This document shows positions 9,819 to 18,980 of a stretch of 64,000 nt of DNA, one piece after another. Location: NCBI RefSeq assembly GCF_013370205.1, contig NZ_JABWGV010000002.1, positions 124,001 through 188,000 of the forward strand. The letters run 5' to 3'. Under the pieces are notes generated by a model. That model saw nothing but the letters and a program-made list of their open reading frames with translations. It made no database searches and was not told where the DNA came from. Origin of the DNA: Qipengyuania atrilutea. GTDB lineage: Bacteria > Pseudomonadota > Alphaproteobacteria > Sphingomonadales > Sphingomonadaceae. The number at the start of each line of letters is the position of its first letter. The stretch's first letter is position 1. Position numbers and translations under genes: made by a program.

Positions 9819-11123
9819 TCAGCTCTCGGCTTTCTCCCGCGCGACTTCGCGCCAACCGATGTCGCGGCGGCAGAAGCCGCTCGAAAAGTCGATCTTGTCG
9901 ACCGCTTCGTAAGCGCGAGCCTGCGCCTCGGTCACGCTGTCTCCGCGCGCAGTGACGGCGAGGACCCGGCCGCCGCTGGCCTGCAGGTTCCCGTTATCGG
10001 CGAGCCTAGTTCCGGCGTGAAAGACCTTTACGTGGCCGGGCACGCCTTCCGTATCCACGATGCCGGCGATCGTGCCCCCCTTTTCCGGCGTTCCGGGATA
10101 ACCCCGGGCCGCCATGACCACGGTCATCACCGTGTCCGGCGACAACTGCGGCTCGGCGAGATCGCCCAACGTCCCATTCGCGCAGGCGAGCAGCAGTTCG
10201 CCCAGATCGCCTTCCAGCCGCGGCATGATGACCTGGCATTCCGGATCTCCGAAGCGGGCGTTGTATTCGATCAGCTTCGGTCCTTCGTCGGTCAGCATCA
10301 GCCCCGCGAACAGGACGCCCGAATAAGGCATGCCGTCGGCCCGCATCGCCTCGACCGTGGGGCGCACGATCCGCTCCATCACGTCGCGCTCCAACGCCTC
10401 GCTCAGCACCGGCGCGGGAGAATATGCGCCCATTCCGCCGGTGTTCGGCCCGGTATCGCCTTCGCCTACCCGCTTGTGATCCTGCGCGCTGGCGAGCGGC
10501 ACGATCGCCTCCCCGTCGGTCAGCGCGAAGAAGCTCGCTTCCTCCCCGCGCATGAATTCCTCGATGACGACTTCCGCACCTGCCGCGCCGAACTTGCCGC
10601 CGTACATGTCGGCAAGCACTTCCTGCGCTTCCTCGCGCGTTTCGGCGATGACGACGCCTTTGCCTGCCGCCAGCCCGTCGGCCTTCAGTACGAAGGGAGC
10701 GTCGTAAAGCTTGAGCGCGCCCCACGCCTCTTCGAGAGAGGCGGTATGCGTATAGCGTGCGGTCGGAATGCCGGCACGCTCGCACAAAGCCTTGGTGAAG
10801 CTCTTGCTGCCCTCGAGCTGCGCCGCCTTGGCGGACGGCCCGAATACCGGGACGCCGGCGGCGCGCAGGCTGTCGGCAAGCCCGTCCACCAGCGGCGCTT
10901 CGGGTCCGATGACGACGAGGCCGATTTCATGCTTCTCGCAGAACGCCGTGACCGCGCCGTGGTCGCCCGCGTCGAGGTCAACGCAGGCGGCGTGCTGCGC
11001 GATGCCGGGGTTGCCGGGAGCGGCGAACAGCGTATCCCCTGCGCGTTCCAGCAAGCGGGATTGCGCCAGCTTCCATGCCAGCGCATGTTCGCGCCCACCC
11101 GATCCGAGTAGCAGGATATTCAT
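9819..11123 (-). CDS. purD: Phosphoribosylamine-glycine ligase PurD
   Basis: PurD catalyses the ATP-dependent joining of glycine to phosphoribosylamine in purine synthesis. The 434-aa protein has the N-terminal [20 protein letters not shown], the ATP-grasp core ([19 protein letters not shown]), and the metal/ATP site near [20 protein letters not shown]. The length is normal. Its start codon overlaps the start codon of the divergent xseA gene (shared bases 11122-11123), so its promoter must lie inside xseA coding sequence. Confidence 0.97.
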   Translation of the reverse strand: MNILLLGSGGREHALAWKLAQSRLLERAGDTLFAAPGNPGIAQHAACVDLDAGDHGAVTAFCEKHEIGLVVIGPEAPLVDGLADSLRAAGVPVFGPSAKAAQLEGSKSFTKALCERAGIPTARYTHTASLEEAWGALKLYDAPFVLKADGLAAGKGVVIAETREEAQEVLADMYGGKFGAAGAEVVIEEFMRGEEASFFALTDGEAIVPLASAQDHKRVGEGDTGPNTGGMGAYSPAPVLSEALERDVMERIVRPTVEAMRADGMPYSGVLFAGLMLTDEGPKLIEYNARFGDPECQVIMPRLEGDLGELLLACANGTLGDLAEPQLSPDTVMTVVMAARGYPGTPEKGGTIAGIVDTEGVPGHVKVFHAGTRLADNGNLQASGGRVLAVTARGDSVTEAQARAYEAVDKIDFSSGFCRRDIGWREVAREKAES

Positions 11124-12594
11124 GCCGCCAAATTCTCCGCCCGACGATTATGACAATGCCGGTTTGGTAGCGCGCGAGGGACCGCACGACAACGCGCAAG
11201 CCTATTCGGTGAGCGAAATATCGGCCGTATTGAAGCGCACGGTCGAGGACCGGTTCGGCCACGTCCGGCTGCGCGGCGAATTGTCGGGCGTGAAGCGGGC
11301 GGCGTCCGGACACCTCTACTGCGCGCTTAAGGACGACAAGGCGGTGATCGACGGGGTGATGTGGCGCGGCAGCACGGCGCGGCTTCCCTTTCGGCCCGAA
11401 GACGGACTGGAAGTTGTCGCGACCGGAAAGCTGACGACCTATCCGGGGCGCTCCAAATACCAGATCGTCATCGATACGATGGAACTGGCAGGCGAGGGCG
11501 CTCTGCTCGCCTTGCTCGAGAAGACCAAGGCGCGGCTTGAAGCGGAGGGGCTGTTCGCCGCATCGAGGAAGCGGCCGCTGCCCTTCATTCCGCGGCGGAT
11601 CGGCGTCGTAACTTCGCCTACGGGGGCGGTCATCCGCGACATCCTGCACCGACTGGCCGACCGCTTTCCGAGCGACGTGCTCGTCTGGCCGGTGATGGTG
11701 CAGGGAAAGGGCGCGGCGGAGCAGGTCGCGGCGGCGGTGCGGGGGTTTGCCGAACTGCCCGAACACGGCGATCTCGCCCGGCCCGACCTGCTGATCGTGG
11801 CGCGCGGCGGCGGCTCGATCGAGGATCTTTGGAGCTTCAACGAAGAGATCGTGGTGCGGGCGGTAGCCGAATCGCCGATCCCGACGATCTGCGCGGTCGG
11901 CCACGAAACGGACACGACGCTGGCGGATTTCGCCGCAGACCGGCGCGCACCGACGCCCACGGCAGCGGCCGAAATGGCGGTTCCCGTACTGGCGGACCTC
12001 GCGGGCTTCATCGGCGATCTCGCGCATCGGCAGCGGCGCTGCGCGATGCGGCCGGTTACCCTGGGGCGGGAGCGGCTCGCGGCGCGGGCGGAGCGGCTGC
12101 CCGACCTCAAGACGCTGCTCCAACCGCAGGCGCAAAAGCTCGACGATCTTGCCGAGCGGCTCAGGCGCGGACTGAAGGACCGCGCGGCCCATGCGCGCGA
12201 GCGCCTCCAATCGGACAGCGCGCGTCTGTCGGTTCCGCTCTTGCGTCAGCGTTTCCTCGCAAAGCGCGACCGGCTGGCTGCGGCGCGGCTCGCCCCTGCG
12301 CTGCTCACCAAGCGAGCGCTGGAGGATGCGCGCAATCTCGATGCGCAGACCCGTATCTTTCGCTCGCTCGATCCCAAGGCTCCGCTCAAGCGGGGCTTTG
12401 TGCTGGTCCGCGGACAGGAGGGCGCGCTTCTTACCGACCAGCGCTCGGCCATGCGCGCCGCGCGGCTGCGGATCGAGTTCAAGGACGGCGAGGTCGAGGC
12501 CGTGCCCGCTGGCGGAGCGACCCCGAAACCCCTACGCCCCCGGAAAGCGCCCCTTAAATCGGACAAGCCGGGCCAACAGGATTTGTTCGGTTGA
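11122..12594 (+). CDS. xseA: Exodeoxyribonuclease VII large subunit XseA
   Basis: XseA is the catalytic large subunit of exonuclease VII, which degrades single-stranded DNA. The 490-aa protein has the OB-fold N-terminus ([20 protein letters not shown], then RLRGELSG), the catalytic domain ([19 protein letters not shown], then [15 protein letters not shown] and [16 protein letters not shown]), a long coiled-coil-prone middle and a C-terminal GFVLVRG segment. ATG 11122 is chosen because the first 27 residues resemble the acidic extension of sphingomonad XseA. The start overlaps the divergent purD start. The small subunit xseB is not in this window. Confidence 0.95.
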   Translation: MPPNSPPDDYDNAGLVAREGPHDNAQAYSVSEISAVLKRTVEDRFGHVRLRGELSGVKRAASGHLYCALKDDKAVIDGVMWRGSTARLPFRPEDGLEVVATGKLTTYPGRSKYQIVIDTMELAGEGALLALLEKTKARLEAEGLFAASRKRPLPFIPRRIGVVTSPTGAVIRDILHRLADRFPSDVLVWPVMVQGKGAAEQVAAAVRGFAELPEHGDLARPDLLIVARGGGSIEDLWSFNEEIVVRAVAESPIPTICAVGHETDTTLADFAADRRAPTPTAAAEMAVPVLADLAGFIGDLAHRQRRCAMRPVTLGRERLAARAERLPDLKTLLQPQAQKLDDLAERLRRGLKDRAAHARERLQSDSARLSVPLLRQRFLAKRDRLAAARLAPALLTKRALEDARNLDAQTRIFRSLDPKAPLKRGFVLVRGQEGALLTDQRSAMRAARLRIEFKDGEVEAVPAGGATPKPLRPRKAPLKSDKPGQQDLFG

Positions 12595-12624
12595 AGATGC
12601 TTTGCTAAAGCACGGAGCATGTTG

Positions 12625-12822
12625 ATGTCTTCAGGCGATGACGGAGCGAAGCTCCAGTACGGTCCCAACGGCTTTCGCGTGCTGCGCGCAGGCAACCACG
12701 TCTACTGCGCGATGTCGGGCGTGCCGATCCCGCTCGACGAACTGCGCTACTGGAGCGTGGAGTACCAGGAAGCCTACGCCACGCCGCAGCTTGCGACGCA
12801 GCGTCTCACGGAACAGAGCTGA
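12625..12822 (+). CDS. DUF2093 small protein
   Basis: This 65-aa protein of the DUF2093 family is widespread in alphaproteobacteria and of unknown function. The conserved body is KLQYGPNGFRVLRAG, then VYCAMSGVPIPLDELRYWS, then VEYQEAY, with a single cysteine in a YCA motif. An ATG also exists at 12619, but GGAG at 12614-12617 sits only one base before it and seven bases before ATG 12625, so the later start is preferred. It follows xseA by 30 bases and overlaps the next gene as TGATG. Confidence 0.85.
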   Translation: MSSGDDGAKLQYGPNGFRVLRAGNHVYCAMSGVPIPLDELRYWSVEYQEAYATPQLATQRLTEQS

Positions 12823-13754
12823 TGCGGCGCTTAGCTGCGATCTCGCTCAGCGTGCTGGCGGCTGCCTGCGTTCCGTCCTCGGTCGAAACAGCGGATAGCG
12901 GGCGGATGCAGAAAAAGGCCGAAGTCGTGCAGCCGATTGCTACGCCTGCACCTGCTCCCGCGCCCACACCGACACCGGATCCGACGCCGACCGGTCCGAG
13001 CACTTTCGTTTACGATGGAAAGCTTACCCAGGGCGGCTGGATCCGCGGGCAGGTTCCTGCCGGAACGGTCTCGGCGCGTCTCGGAGAGCAAGAGCTTATT
13101 TTGGACGAGAGCGGACGGTTCTTCGCCGCCTTCGACCGCGATGCCGGGCCTACGACCGCGCTGGTGGCGCGCCGCGCAGACGGGCGGGAGCTTCGCAGCC
13201 CGCTGACCGTGTCGCCGCGCGAATGGGATATCGAGCGGGTAAACATCGCGCGCCGTACGGGCGGAGCGAGCGAGGCGTTCATGCGCATCCGCCGCCCCGA
13301 ACTCGCGCGTATCGTCGCTGCGCGAGCTGAGGAAACCGGCGCGAGCGGCTGGAGCCAGGACTTCATCTGGCCCGCGACAGGGCGCATTTCCGGTCGCTTC
13401 GGCTCGCAGCGCATCTACCGCGGCGAACCGGGCAGCTACCATTCGGGCATCGACATCGCGCCGGGCGCGGGCGTGCCCTTCGTTTCCCCGGCCGACGGGG
13501 TCGTAGTGCTCGCCGCGGACGATGAGTTCAGCCTCGAAGGCAAGCTCATCATCGTGGATCACGGACAGGGCCTCAACAGCGCGTTCCTCCACGCGAGCCG
13601 CATCGTGGTCGAGGAAGGGCAGCGGGTGAAACAGGGCCAGCTTCTCGGCAATATCGGTTCGAGCGGCCGCGCGACGGGCCCGCATTTGCACTGGAGCCTC
13701 AAGTGGCGCGACGCGCGGCTCGATCCGCTGCTGTTCACCGGCCCGATGAGCTGA
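12822..13754 (+). CDS. M23-family peptidase lipoprotein
   Basis: This 310-aa putative peptidoglycan endopeptidase is anchored as a lipoprotein. It has the signal MRRLAAISLSVLAAAC with a lipobox cysteine at residue 16, then a flexible Pro/Thr/Ala linker (residues about 38-60), a beta-rich middle domain and a C-terminal LytM/M23 domain. The zinc ligands are visible as HSGID and HLHW, with the additional histidine in SAFLHASRI, so the catalytic site appears complete and the protein is probably active rather than a degenerate EnvC-type activator. It overlaps the DUF2093 stop (TGATG) and is followed 19 bases later by the phytase-like gene. Confidence 0.92.
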   Translation: MRRLAAISLSVLAAACVPSSVETADSGRMQKKAEVVQPIATPAPAPAPTPTPDPTPTGPSTFVYDGKLTQGGWIRGQVPAGTVSARLGEQELILDESGRFFAAFDRDAGPTTALVARRADGRELRSPLTVSPREWDIERVNIARRTGGASEAFMRIRRPELARIVAARAEETGASGWSQDFIWPATGRISGRFGSQRIYRGEPGSYHSGIDIAPGAGVPFVSPADGVVVLAADDEFSLEGKLIIVDHGQGLNSAFLHASRIVVEEGQRVKQGQLLGNIGSSGRATGPHLHWSLKWRDARLDPLLFTGPMS

Positions 13755-13773
13755 CCTTTCCCCGCGCAAGCTG

Positions 13774-14757
13774 ATGCGGAGTGGAAGGGCGATAACAGCC
13801 GCGCTGGTGGCACTGGCGCTGGCCCCGGGCACGTGGCTGCGGAGCGACGTTCCGCCGAAGAACGATACCGCACCGATCTACGTGAACGCGCTTTCGGTCG
13901 CGCAGAAAACCGTGGGTCCGTTCCGGATCGAGGGGGTGTGGGAACTGGTGAGCGACAATGATTACGCGGGCGGCTACTCGGCGCTGACCTTTCTCGGCGA
14001 AGGACAACTGCTCGCCGGCAGCGATACCGGATACCGCCTCGCATTTCGCACGCCGGTCCCGGGCGAGGACAGTGTCATTCCGGCGGAAGCGGTCGGCACG
14101 CTCGGCGGATCGAACATGCTCGACAAACGCGATGTCGACCTCGAAGCGCTGACCCGCGATCCGCGGACGGGCACGATCTGGTCGGCATTCGAGCGCACCA
14201 ACAGCATCCAGCGTTACGACTCGCAGATGCGGCCCACCGGGCGGGTAGTGCCGCCAGCTATGATAGGTTGGGAAGCCAATTCCGGCCCTGAAACGATGGC
14301 GCGGCTACCCGATGGACGCTCTCTGGTAATCGCCGAGGGGACGAACGGCTGGCTGTCCAACTCCCACGATGCGCTATTGTATATGGGCGACCCCGTAGAG
14401 GGCGCGGATGCGATCCGTTTCACCCTAGCCAGCCCCTATGGCTATCGCCCGGTCGATGCCGCGATGCTGGACGAGCGGCGCGTTCTGATCCTGCTCCGTA
14501 ATTTCGACCCGGCCCTTCCGCCCGACTTCACTTCCGCCATCGCGGTCGGTGACGTCACCGAGATCGCGGAAGGCGAGGAATGGAGCGTCGAAGTCATTGC
14601 GCAAATCGAGCCGCCTTTGCCCAGCGACAATCTCGAGGGAATGGCAGTCGCGCCGGGTTCCGATGGCGTAAGCGAGGTGTGGCTGATCGCCGACGACAAT
14701 TTCGGCGCGTTTCAACGAACGCTGCTCTACAAGCTATCGCTACCGGCGGACTTCTGA
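13774..14757 (+). CDS. Secreted phytase-like esterase domain protein
   Basis: This 327-aa exported protein has an 'esterase-like activity of phytase' beta-propeller domain (Pfam PF13449 type). It has a signal peptide (MRSGRAITAALVALALAPG), then family-like segments: GGYSALTFLGEGQLLAGSD, DVDLEALTRDPRTGTIWSAF, and near the C-terminus DNLEGMAVAPGSDG followed by VWLIADDNFG. These match the substrate-facing blades of such proteins. The function is uncertain; phytase activity is usually not demonstrated for this branch. The gene ends shortly before the rpmB terminator, which is on the other strand. Confidence 0.8.
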   Translation: MRSGRAITAALVALALAPGTWLRSDVPPKNDTAPIYVNALSVAQKTVGPFRIEGVWELVSDNDYAGGYSALTFLGEGQLLAGSDTGYRLAFRTPVPGEDSVIPAEAVGTLGGSNMLDKRDVDLEALTRDPRTGTIWSAFERTNSIQRYDSQMRPTGRVVPPAMIGWEANSGPETMARLPDGRSLVIAEGTNGWLSNSHDALLYMGDPVEGADAIRFTLASPYGYRPVDAAMLDERRVLILLRNFDPALPPDFTSAIAVGDVTEIAEGEEWSVEVIAQIEPPLPSDNLEGMAVAPGSDGVSEVWLIADDNFGAFQRTLLYKLSLPADF

Positions 14758-14769
14758 ACAGAGCGCGCG

Positions 14770-14799
14770 AAAAGGGCGCCGAAATCGCTTCCGGCGCCC
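14770..14799 (-). terminator. Rho-independent terminator of rpmB
   Basis: Read on the minus strand there is an 8-bp GC-rich stem (GGGCGCCG with CGGCGCCC, plus-strand 14774-14781 and 14792-14799) with a 10-base loop, followed by TTTT (plus-strand AAAA 14770-14773). It begins 22 bases after the rpmB stop. On the plus strand it lacks a T-run, so it serves rpmB rather than the phytase-like gene. Confidence 0.8.
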
Positions 14800-14821
14800 C
14801 TCGAATTGGAATGAACGCGAA

Positions 14822-15109
14822 TCAGGCCGCGTTGTCGGCCTTGATCAGCTCGCGCTTCACCTTGCGGGCGTTGGCGCTCAGCTTTTCGTTCTTCGTCTTG
14901 CGCAGCCAGTTGTCCAGGCCGCCATTGTGCTCGACCGAACGCAGACCGTGCGTCGATACGCGAAACTTGAAGCTGCGCTCCAGCTTTTCGCTCAACAGCG
15001 TGACGTTCTGAAGGTTGGGCAGGAACAGCCGCTTCGTGCGGTTGTTCGCGTGGCTTACATTGTTGCCGGTCAGGCGGCCCTTGCCGGTCAGTTCGCAAAT
15101 GCGCGACAT
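14822..15109 (-). CDS. rpmB: 50S ribosomal protein L28
   Basis: This is ribosomal protein L28 of the large subunit, 95 aa. It starts [20 protein letters not shown], has the conserved [15 protein letters not shown] and [20 protein letters not shown], and ends in a basic tail. ATG 15109 gives the canonical N-terminus; longer in-frame readings upstream are not conserved. It is monocistronic and followed by a clear hairpin terminator. Confidence 0.98.
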   Translation of the reverse strand: MSRICELTGKGRLTGNNVSHANNRTKRLFLPNLQNVTLLSEKLERSFKFRVSTHGLRSVEHNGGLDNWLRKTKNEKLSANARKVKRELIKADNAA

Positions 15110-15248
15110 GATAAATCTCGTCTCGAAATGATTCGGCGCCAGGCACCGGGTTGTTCGGAAAGGCGCGCGCTTAACTGCGAAGGCGAACCTCGTCAAGCGC
15201 AACTGCGCCGTTGCAGGGGTCCCATAGCTCGGTTAGCGCCCTGTGGCT

Positions 15249-15704
15249 ATGGGGAAATGGCCGCTTTCCGAACCGATGCGAGAAGCGCTGGCGCTGGCGC
15301 GGCGGGCGGCGGAGGCCGGCGAAGTGCCGGTCGGCGCGGTCGTAGTGAAGGGCGGCGCGATTGTCGGGCGGGGGCATAACCGGCCTCGCCAGGCCCACGA
15401 CCCCACCGCCCACGCCGAGATCGAAGCGATTCGCGCAGCGGCGCGCGCTCTCGGCAACGAGCGGCTGGAAGGCTGCGATCTGTGGGTGACGCTGGAGCCG
15501 TGCGTGATGTGCGCGGGCGCGATAGCCCATGCGAGGATCGCGCGGCTCTATTACGCGGCCAGCGATCGCAAGGGCGGCGCGGTCGAGCACGGCGCTCGGG
15601 TGTTCGACCAGCCGCAGACGCTGCATAGGCCCGAAGTTTATTCGGGAATGGGAGAAGAGGACGCGGCGAAGTTGCTGCGCAGGTTTTTCAAGGAGCGGCG
15701 GTGA
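15249..15704 (+). CDS. tadA: tRNA-specific adenosine deaminase TadA
   Basis: TadA converts A34 to inosine in tRNA-Arg(ACG). The 151-aa protein has the zinc/catalytic motifs HAEIEAIR (His ligand and catalytic Glu) and PCVMCAGAI (two Cys ligands). It also has the family segments GEVPVGAVVV and VEHGARVFDQPQTLHRPEV. The start is uncertain between GTG 15243, ATG 15249 and ATG 15276 (MREALALARRAAEAGE); none has a strong ribosome site. Its stop overlaps the following gene (GTGA). Confidence 0.95.
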   Translation: MGKWPLSEPMREALALARRAAEAGEVPVGAVVVKGGAIVGRGHNRPRQAHDPTAHAEIEAIRAAARALGNERLEGCDLWVTLEPCVMCAGAIAHARIARLYYAASDRKGGAVEHGARVFDQPQTLHRPEVYSGMGEEDAAKLLRRFFKERR

Positions 15705-16045
15705 GGCGGTGTCTGCAAACGATCCTATTGCGGACATTGGCCTGCAACCTTATCAAGTATCGTATGCAGCAGACGTCGAGACCAAACTACGTCAATGCGG
15801 CGTTTGCTTCTGTGGCAGCATCGGTGCTCTTACTCGCCGCTCCGTTTGCGTTTCCGGCGATACCTTTGTGGCCGTTCCTCATTTTGAACTGGTTGCTTTT
15901 CATGAGCGTTGGCTATTTGGCATTCTTCGCCGCACTTCATCGGAAGGCGTTTGTCGGGCAATCTGTCCGAGCAAAACTCGTTGCTTTTAATTCCGCCTTG
16001 CTGAATTTTTACGATCGCTGGATGGGTGTCGTTGTTCAACGCTGA
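15701..16045 (+). CDS. Small membrane protein of atypical base composition
   Basis: This 114-aa hypothetical protein has two adjacent hydrophobic segments (residues about 33-55 and 57-79) and a basic tail ending DRWMGVVVQR. I do not recognise a family. GTG 15701 overlaps the tadA stop and has AAGGAG at 15690-15695, five bases away, which supports translation. By my count the coding stretch is about 51% GC, clearly lower than its roughly 64% GC neighbours, and its codon use is different. This suggests recent acquisition or weak selection. It could be a decayed or poorly expressed gene. Confidence 0.5.
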   Translation: MRRCLQTILLRTLACNLIKYRMQQTSRPNYVNAAFASVAASVLLLAAPFAFPAIPLWPFLILNWLLFMSVGYLAFFAALHRKAFVGQSVRAKLVAFNSALLNFYDRWMGVVVQR

Positions 16046-16127
16046 GCGCATTGTTTGAGCAGTCGCCCGATGTCAGCTTCCCACCGCAAAGCTGCCGCCC
16101 CGCTGATCGCTTCCTTACGCGAAAACC

Positions 16128-16694
16128 CTACCCCGCCACTTCCGGCATCGTTCCGGGGCGGATGAAGGGGAACAGGTGCACGACGTAATCCGCCTTGCCC
16201 AGATCCGCGCCACGGCTGCGCAGGATGGCGTAAGCAATCATGACGTGAAAATAGAACTGCCCCAGCGCCCAGTCGCGCGCGTATTGCTCCGCCGTGAAGT
16301 CGAACACCAAACCGGTCGGGATCGCGTGTTCGAGCGCCCGCTCCGGATCGCCCTCGCCGATATCCACGGCCACTTCGCGAACCATCTCGATCGTCTGCGC
16401 GATGCGCGACTGCGCGGCTTCGAGCGAACCGGCAGCATTTTCCGCCTCGCGGCCCTCGGCTAACAGCTCGGACACCAATGGCGGGAAGTCCTTTCCGCCC
16501 AGCCGGTGCACGCCTTCGAGCGCCTGCACGCAGGAAAAGCGGACCTGCGTCGCCAGCGGAAACATGTCGTCCGCCAGCCGCTCGGCCATCAGCGCATCCA
16601 TGTCGAAGCCTTGCTGCTTGCCCTTCTCCAGCCACGCGGACAGCGCGCCGAGCATGTTGAGGTAAGTGGGGACGAGCATGGTAGCGAGAGACAT
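16128..16694 (-). CDS. DUF1993 family protein
   Basis: This 188-aa protein of the DUF1993 family is a DinB-like four-helix bundle; members are uncharacterised and possibly metal-binding. Typical segments are the N-terminal LATMLVPTYLNMLGALSAWLEK, the central LATQVRFSCVQALEG and the C-terminal QFYFHVMIAYAILRSRGADLG followed by KADYVVHLF. An AAGGA about 8 bases before ATG 16694 supports the start. Only 42 bases separate it from the RNase T2 gene downstream of its promoter side, but the two read as separate units. Confidence 0.88.
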   Translation of the reverse strand: MSLATMLVPTYLNMLGALSAWLEKGKQQGFDMDALMAERLADDMFPLATQVRFSCVQALEGVHRLGGKDFPPLVSELLAEGREAENAAGSLEAAQSRIAQTIEMVREVAVDIGEGDPERALEHAIPTGLVFDFTAEQYARDWALGQFYFHVMIAYAILRSRGADLGKADYVVHLFPFIRPGTMPEVAG

Positions 16695-16736
16695 GGTATA
16701 TCCTTGTGACGATTTGCGGCGCTTATTGCGCGAAAC

Positions 16737-17450
16737 TCAAAGCCCGCGCCAGATCTTCACGCGCGTTTCGTCCTTCGCGCCGAAGCGCTGCGCGTCGCAT
16801 TTCGCCGGGCGAAAGCGCTTGTCGTAGCAGAGCCGCAGTTCCTGCAGCCAGCCGCGGGAGTTTAGCTTTACGCCCACCGCATCGGCGCGCCAGCCTTCGT
16901 TCGTCGCCACGAACAGGTCGCGGATTTCGCCCGCCGTCAGGTCGGTTTTTCGGGAAAGCGCGTCGAAATCGCCGAAACGCAGTGAGTTGAACAGGATGCG
17001 CGTGACCTTGAAATAGGTCTCCGGCTTCTTCGCCATGCAGGCGCCGTGTTTGGCCCATTCATGCGCGATCAGCGGCACCGAAGGGATCATGCACAGATTG
17101 CGCCGCGCGATCTGCGGCGTGACACTGCGCGGGTTGGCACACCACTGCGGCCAATTATTGCCGCGCCCATCCGGCCACAGACCGTGGACGACGAAGCCGA
17201 AATAGCCGCTGCGTCCCGAACATTGCATCCGGTGGGAAAGCTGAGCCTCGCGCCCCTTGCAGAACTCCGGCGACCAGCTGAGCGCCAGCGTATACCCGGT
17301 GACCGGCACGCGCCGCGTTGGCCCACCTTTCAGAACCTTCGGCACGCTGACGCTCGGAGGGACCTTGCATTGATAGGCCTGCGCCAGCGCACCGGACGGC
17401 AGCAGTAGCGCAAACAGGGGCAGCAGCACCCTAAGCACGCGCCGGGACAT
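16737..17450 (-). CDS. Secreted ribonuclease T2 family enzyme
   Basis: This 237-aa exported RNase T2 has a signal peptide (MSRRVLRVLLPLFALLLPSGALAQ), then the two catalytic signatures CAS1 (FVVHGLWPDG) and CAS2 (AHEWAKHGACM) with both catalytic histidines. Cysteines suitable for disulfides flank them. Enzymes of this family cleave single-stranded RNA through 2',3'-cyclic intermediates, here in the periplasm or outside the cell, probably for nutrient scavenging. ATG 17450 overlaps the stop of the upstream membrane-protein gene (TAATG), which fixes the start and indicates translational coupling. Confidence 0.93.
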   Translation of the reverse strand: MSRRVLRVLLPLFALLLPSGALAQAYQCKVPPSVSVPKVLKGGPTRRVPVTGYTLALSWSPEFCKGREAQLSHRMQCSGRSGYFGFVVHGLWPDGRGNNWPQWCANPRSVTPQIARRNLCMIPSVPLIAHEWAKHGACMAKKPETYFKVTRILFNSLRFGDFDALSRKTDLTAGEIRDLFVATNEGWRADAVGVKLNSRGWLQELRLCYDKRFRPAKCDAQRFGAKDETRVKIWRGL

Positions 17451-17887
17451 TACTTCATGCGGACAGTCGTGTCGTTGTCGCGAGGAGGACGTGCCGCACC
17501 GGCGAACCAAACCTTCGCGTCCTGCCTGAACAGGAACACCACGGAAATCACCTGCATCGCGGTAACGACAAGGCTCAGCACCATCGTCAAACCGCCGGTT
17601 TGTGCGAGCGAAGACGGCAGGAACAGCAGGCCCAGGATGGTGAAGGCCACGAGTATCCACTTGGCGATGTTGCTCGCCTTGCGGGCGACGAAATACCACA
17701 GGAGCAAGTTGATCCCGAAAGTGATGACAAGGGTCGTCACCATAAGCCCGGTGCCCATTCCCTCCGTTGCCGGGTCTGCCGCGAGCGTTTCGGATATTTG
17801 CGCGAAACTCAGAACGGCGTTGATCAATCCGATGACCAATGAGCCGAGAAACAGCTTTTCGAAAATCCGTATAGAATTCGGTCGCAT
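17450..17887 (-). CDS. Four-helix membrane protein coupled to RNase T2
   Basis: This hypothetical 145-aa membrane protein has about four hydrophobic segments (residues about 10-30, 48-68, 75-97 and 103-125) and a polar tail (DAKVWFAGAARPPRDNDTT). I chose ATG 17887 because an AGGGGGG lies about 6 bases before it; an in-frame ATG at 17941 would add 18 unconserved residues. It overlaps the RNase T2 start (TAATG). No named family is recognised, and the role is unknown. Confidence 0.65.
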   Translation of the reverse strand: MRPNSIRIFEKLFLGSLVIGLINAVLSFAQISETLAADPATEGMGTGLMVTTLVITFGINLLLWYFVARKASNIAKWILVAFTILGLLFLPSSLAQTGGLTMVLSLVVTAMQVISVVFLFRQDAKVWFAGAARPPRDNDTTVRMK

Positions 17888-17951
17888 TAGAACCCCCCTG
17901 TTTACCCGAGCGAAGGTGTCGGAAACGAAGGCGGTTGGCAAGCGGTACGCG

Positions 17952-18812
17952 CTAAAGAAGCTTGAAATCCAACCCGATATCCGCCGCCGGGGCGCTTTGC
18001 GTCAGACGGCCCACGCTGACGTAATCGACGCCCGTCGCCGCCTTCGCACGGATCGTGTCGAGGTCGATCCCGCCCGATGCCTCGGTTTTCGCTCTGCCTG
18101 CGACCATGGTGACCGCTTTGCGCAGGGTCTCCGGCTCCATGTTGTCGAGCAGCAGGTGATCCGCTCCGGCAGCTAGCGCAGGCTCGATCTGGTCCAGCCG
18201 GTCGACCTCGCAGATTATCGTCGCAACCCCTGCTTCGCGCGCCCGGCGCACTGCGGTTTCGACATCGCCTGCGACCGCGACGTGGTTGTCCTTGATCATC
18301 GCCGCGTCCCACAGGCCCATGCGGTGATTGGCCGCGCCGCCCTGACGAACCGCGTATTTTTCGAGATGGCGCAGGCCGGGAATGGTCTTGCGCGTATCGA
18401 GCAGCGTGCAGTCCGGATTGTCCATCGCATCGACATACTGCCGCACCATCGTCGCGATGCCGGAGAGATGCTGCACGGTGTTGAGGGCGCTCCGCTCTGC
18501 CGTCAGCAAAGCGCGTGCGTTGCCGGTGAGGTGCATGAGGTCGCTGCCCGCAGCTACGCGGTCGCCGTCATTGACCAGCATCCGGATCTCGACGTCCGGA
18601 TCGAGAGCGCGGAAGAACGCCTCCGCAACCGGCAGGCCCGCGACGGTGACCGCGTCCCGGCTGTCCATGACCCCGGTGAAGCGCGCATCCGCTGGAATGA
18701 CGCTTTCGCTCGTCACGTCGCGCCCGCCGCCGGGCAGCCCTTCGCCCAAATCTTCGGACAGCGTTGCGCGAACGAATTGGTCGAGGTCGAAGCCGGGGGG
18801 AGCAAATGTCAT
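17952..18812 (-). CDS. nadC: Quinolinate phosphoribosyltransferase NadC
   Basis: NadC is nicotinate-nucleotide diphosphorylase (carboxylating), which makes NaMN from quinolinate in NAD synthesis. The 286-aa protein has LSEDLGEGLPGGGRDVTSES near the N-terminus, the active-site LDTRKTIPGLRHLEKYAVRQGG and GLWDAAMIKDNH, and the C-terminal EASGGIDLDTIRAKAATGVDYVSVG (only partly quoted in family alignments). ATG 18812 (MTFAPPGFDLDQFV) fits family starts better than the longer in-frame option at 18848. nadA and nadB are not in this window. Confidence 0.96.
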   Translation of the reverse strand: MTFAPPGFDLDQFVRATLSEDLGEGLPGGGRDVTSESVIPADARFTGVMDSRDAVTVAGLPVAEAFFRALDPDVEIRMLVNDGDRVAAGSDLMHLTGNARALLTAERSALNTVQHLSGIATMVRQYVDAMDNPDCTLLDTRKTIPGLRHLEKYAVRQGGAANHRMGLWDAAMIKDNHVAVAGDVETAVRRAREAGVATIICEVDRLDQIEPALAAGADHLLLDNMEPETLRKAVTMVAGRAKTEASGGIDLDTIRAKAATGVDYVSVGRLTQSAPAADIGLDFKLL

Positions 18813-18949
18813 GCGAGCGTGTCTGACGGAGCGTTCTATTTTCCGCAAGCGCCCGCGCGAAGCTCGTCCGCCTCCGGTTCGCGAATGGCGGACCGCAAGG
18901 GCGACCGCCCGCCCGCAGCGGGTGCAGCTTGCTGCATGTCTAGCGAGGA

Positions 18950-18971
18950 CGAACCCGCGGATGCGGGTTCG
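18950..18971. terminator. Strong hairpin after the LytTR gene, possible terminator
   Basis: A perfect 9-bp stem (CGAACCCGC / GCGGGTTCG, 18950-18958 with 18963-18971) has a 4-base loop. It begins 9 bases after the LytTR stop on the minus strand. No run of T follows on either strand, so a rho-independent terminator is only possible. It could equally be a REP-like or transcript-stabilising stem. Confidence 0.4.
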
Positions 18972-18980
18972 CGAAGCAAA

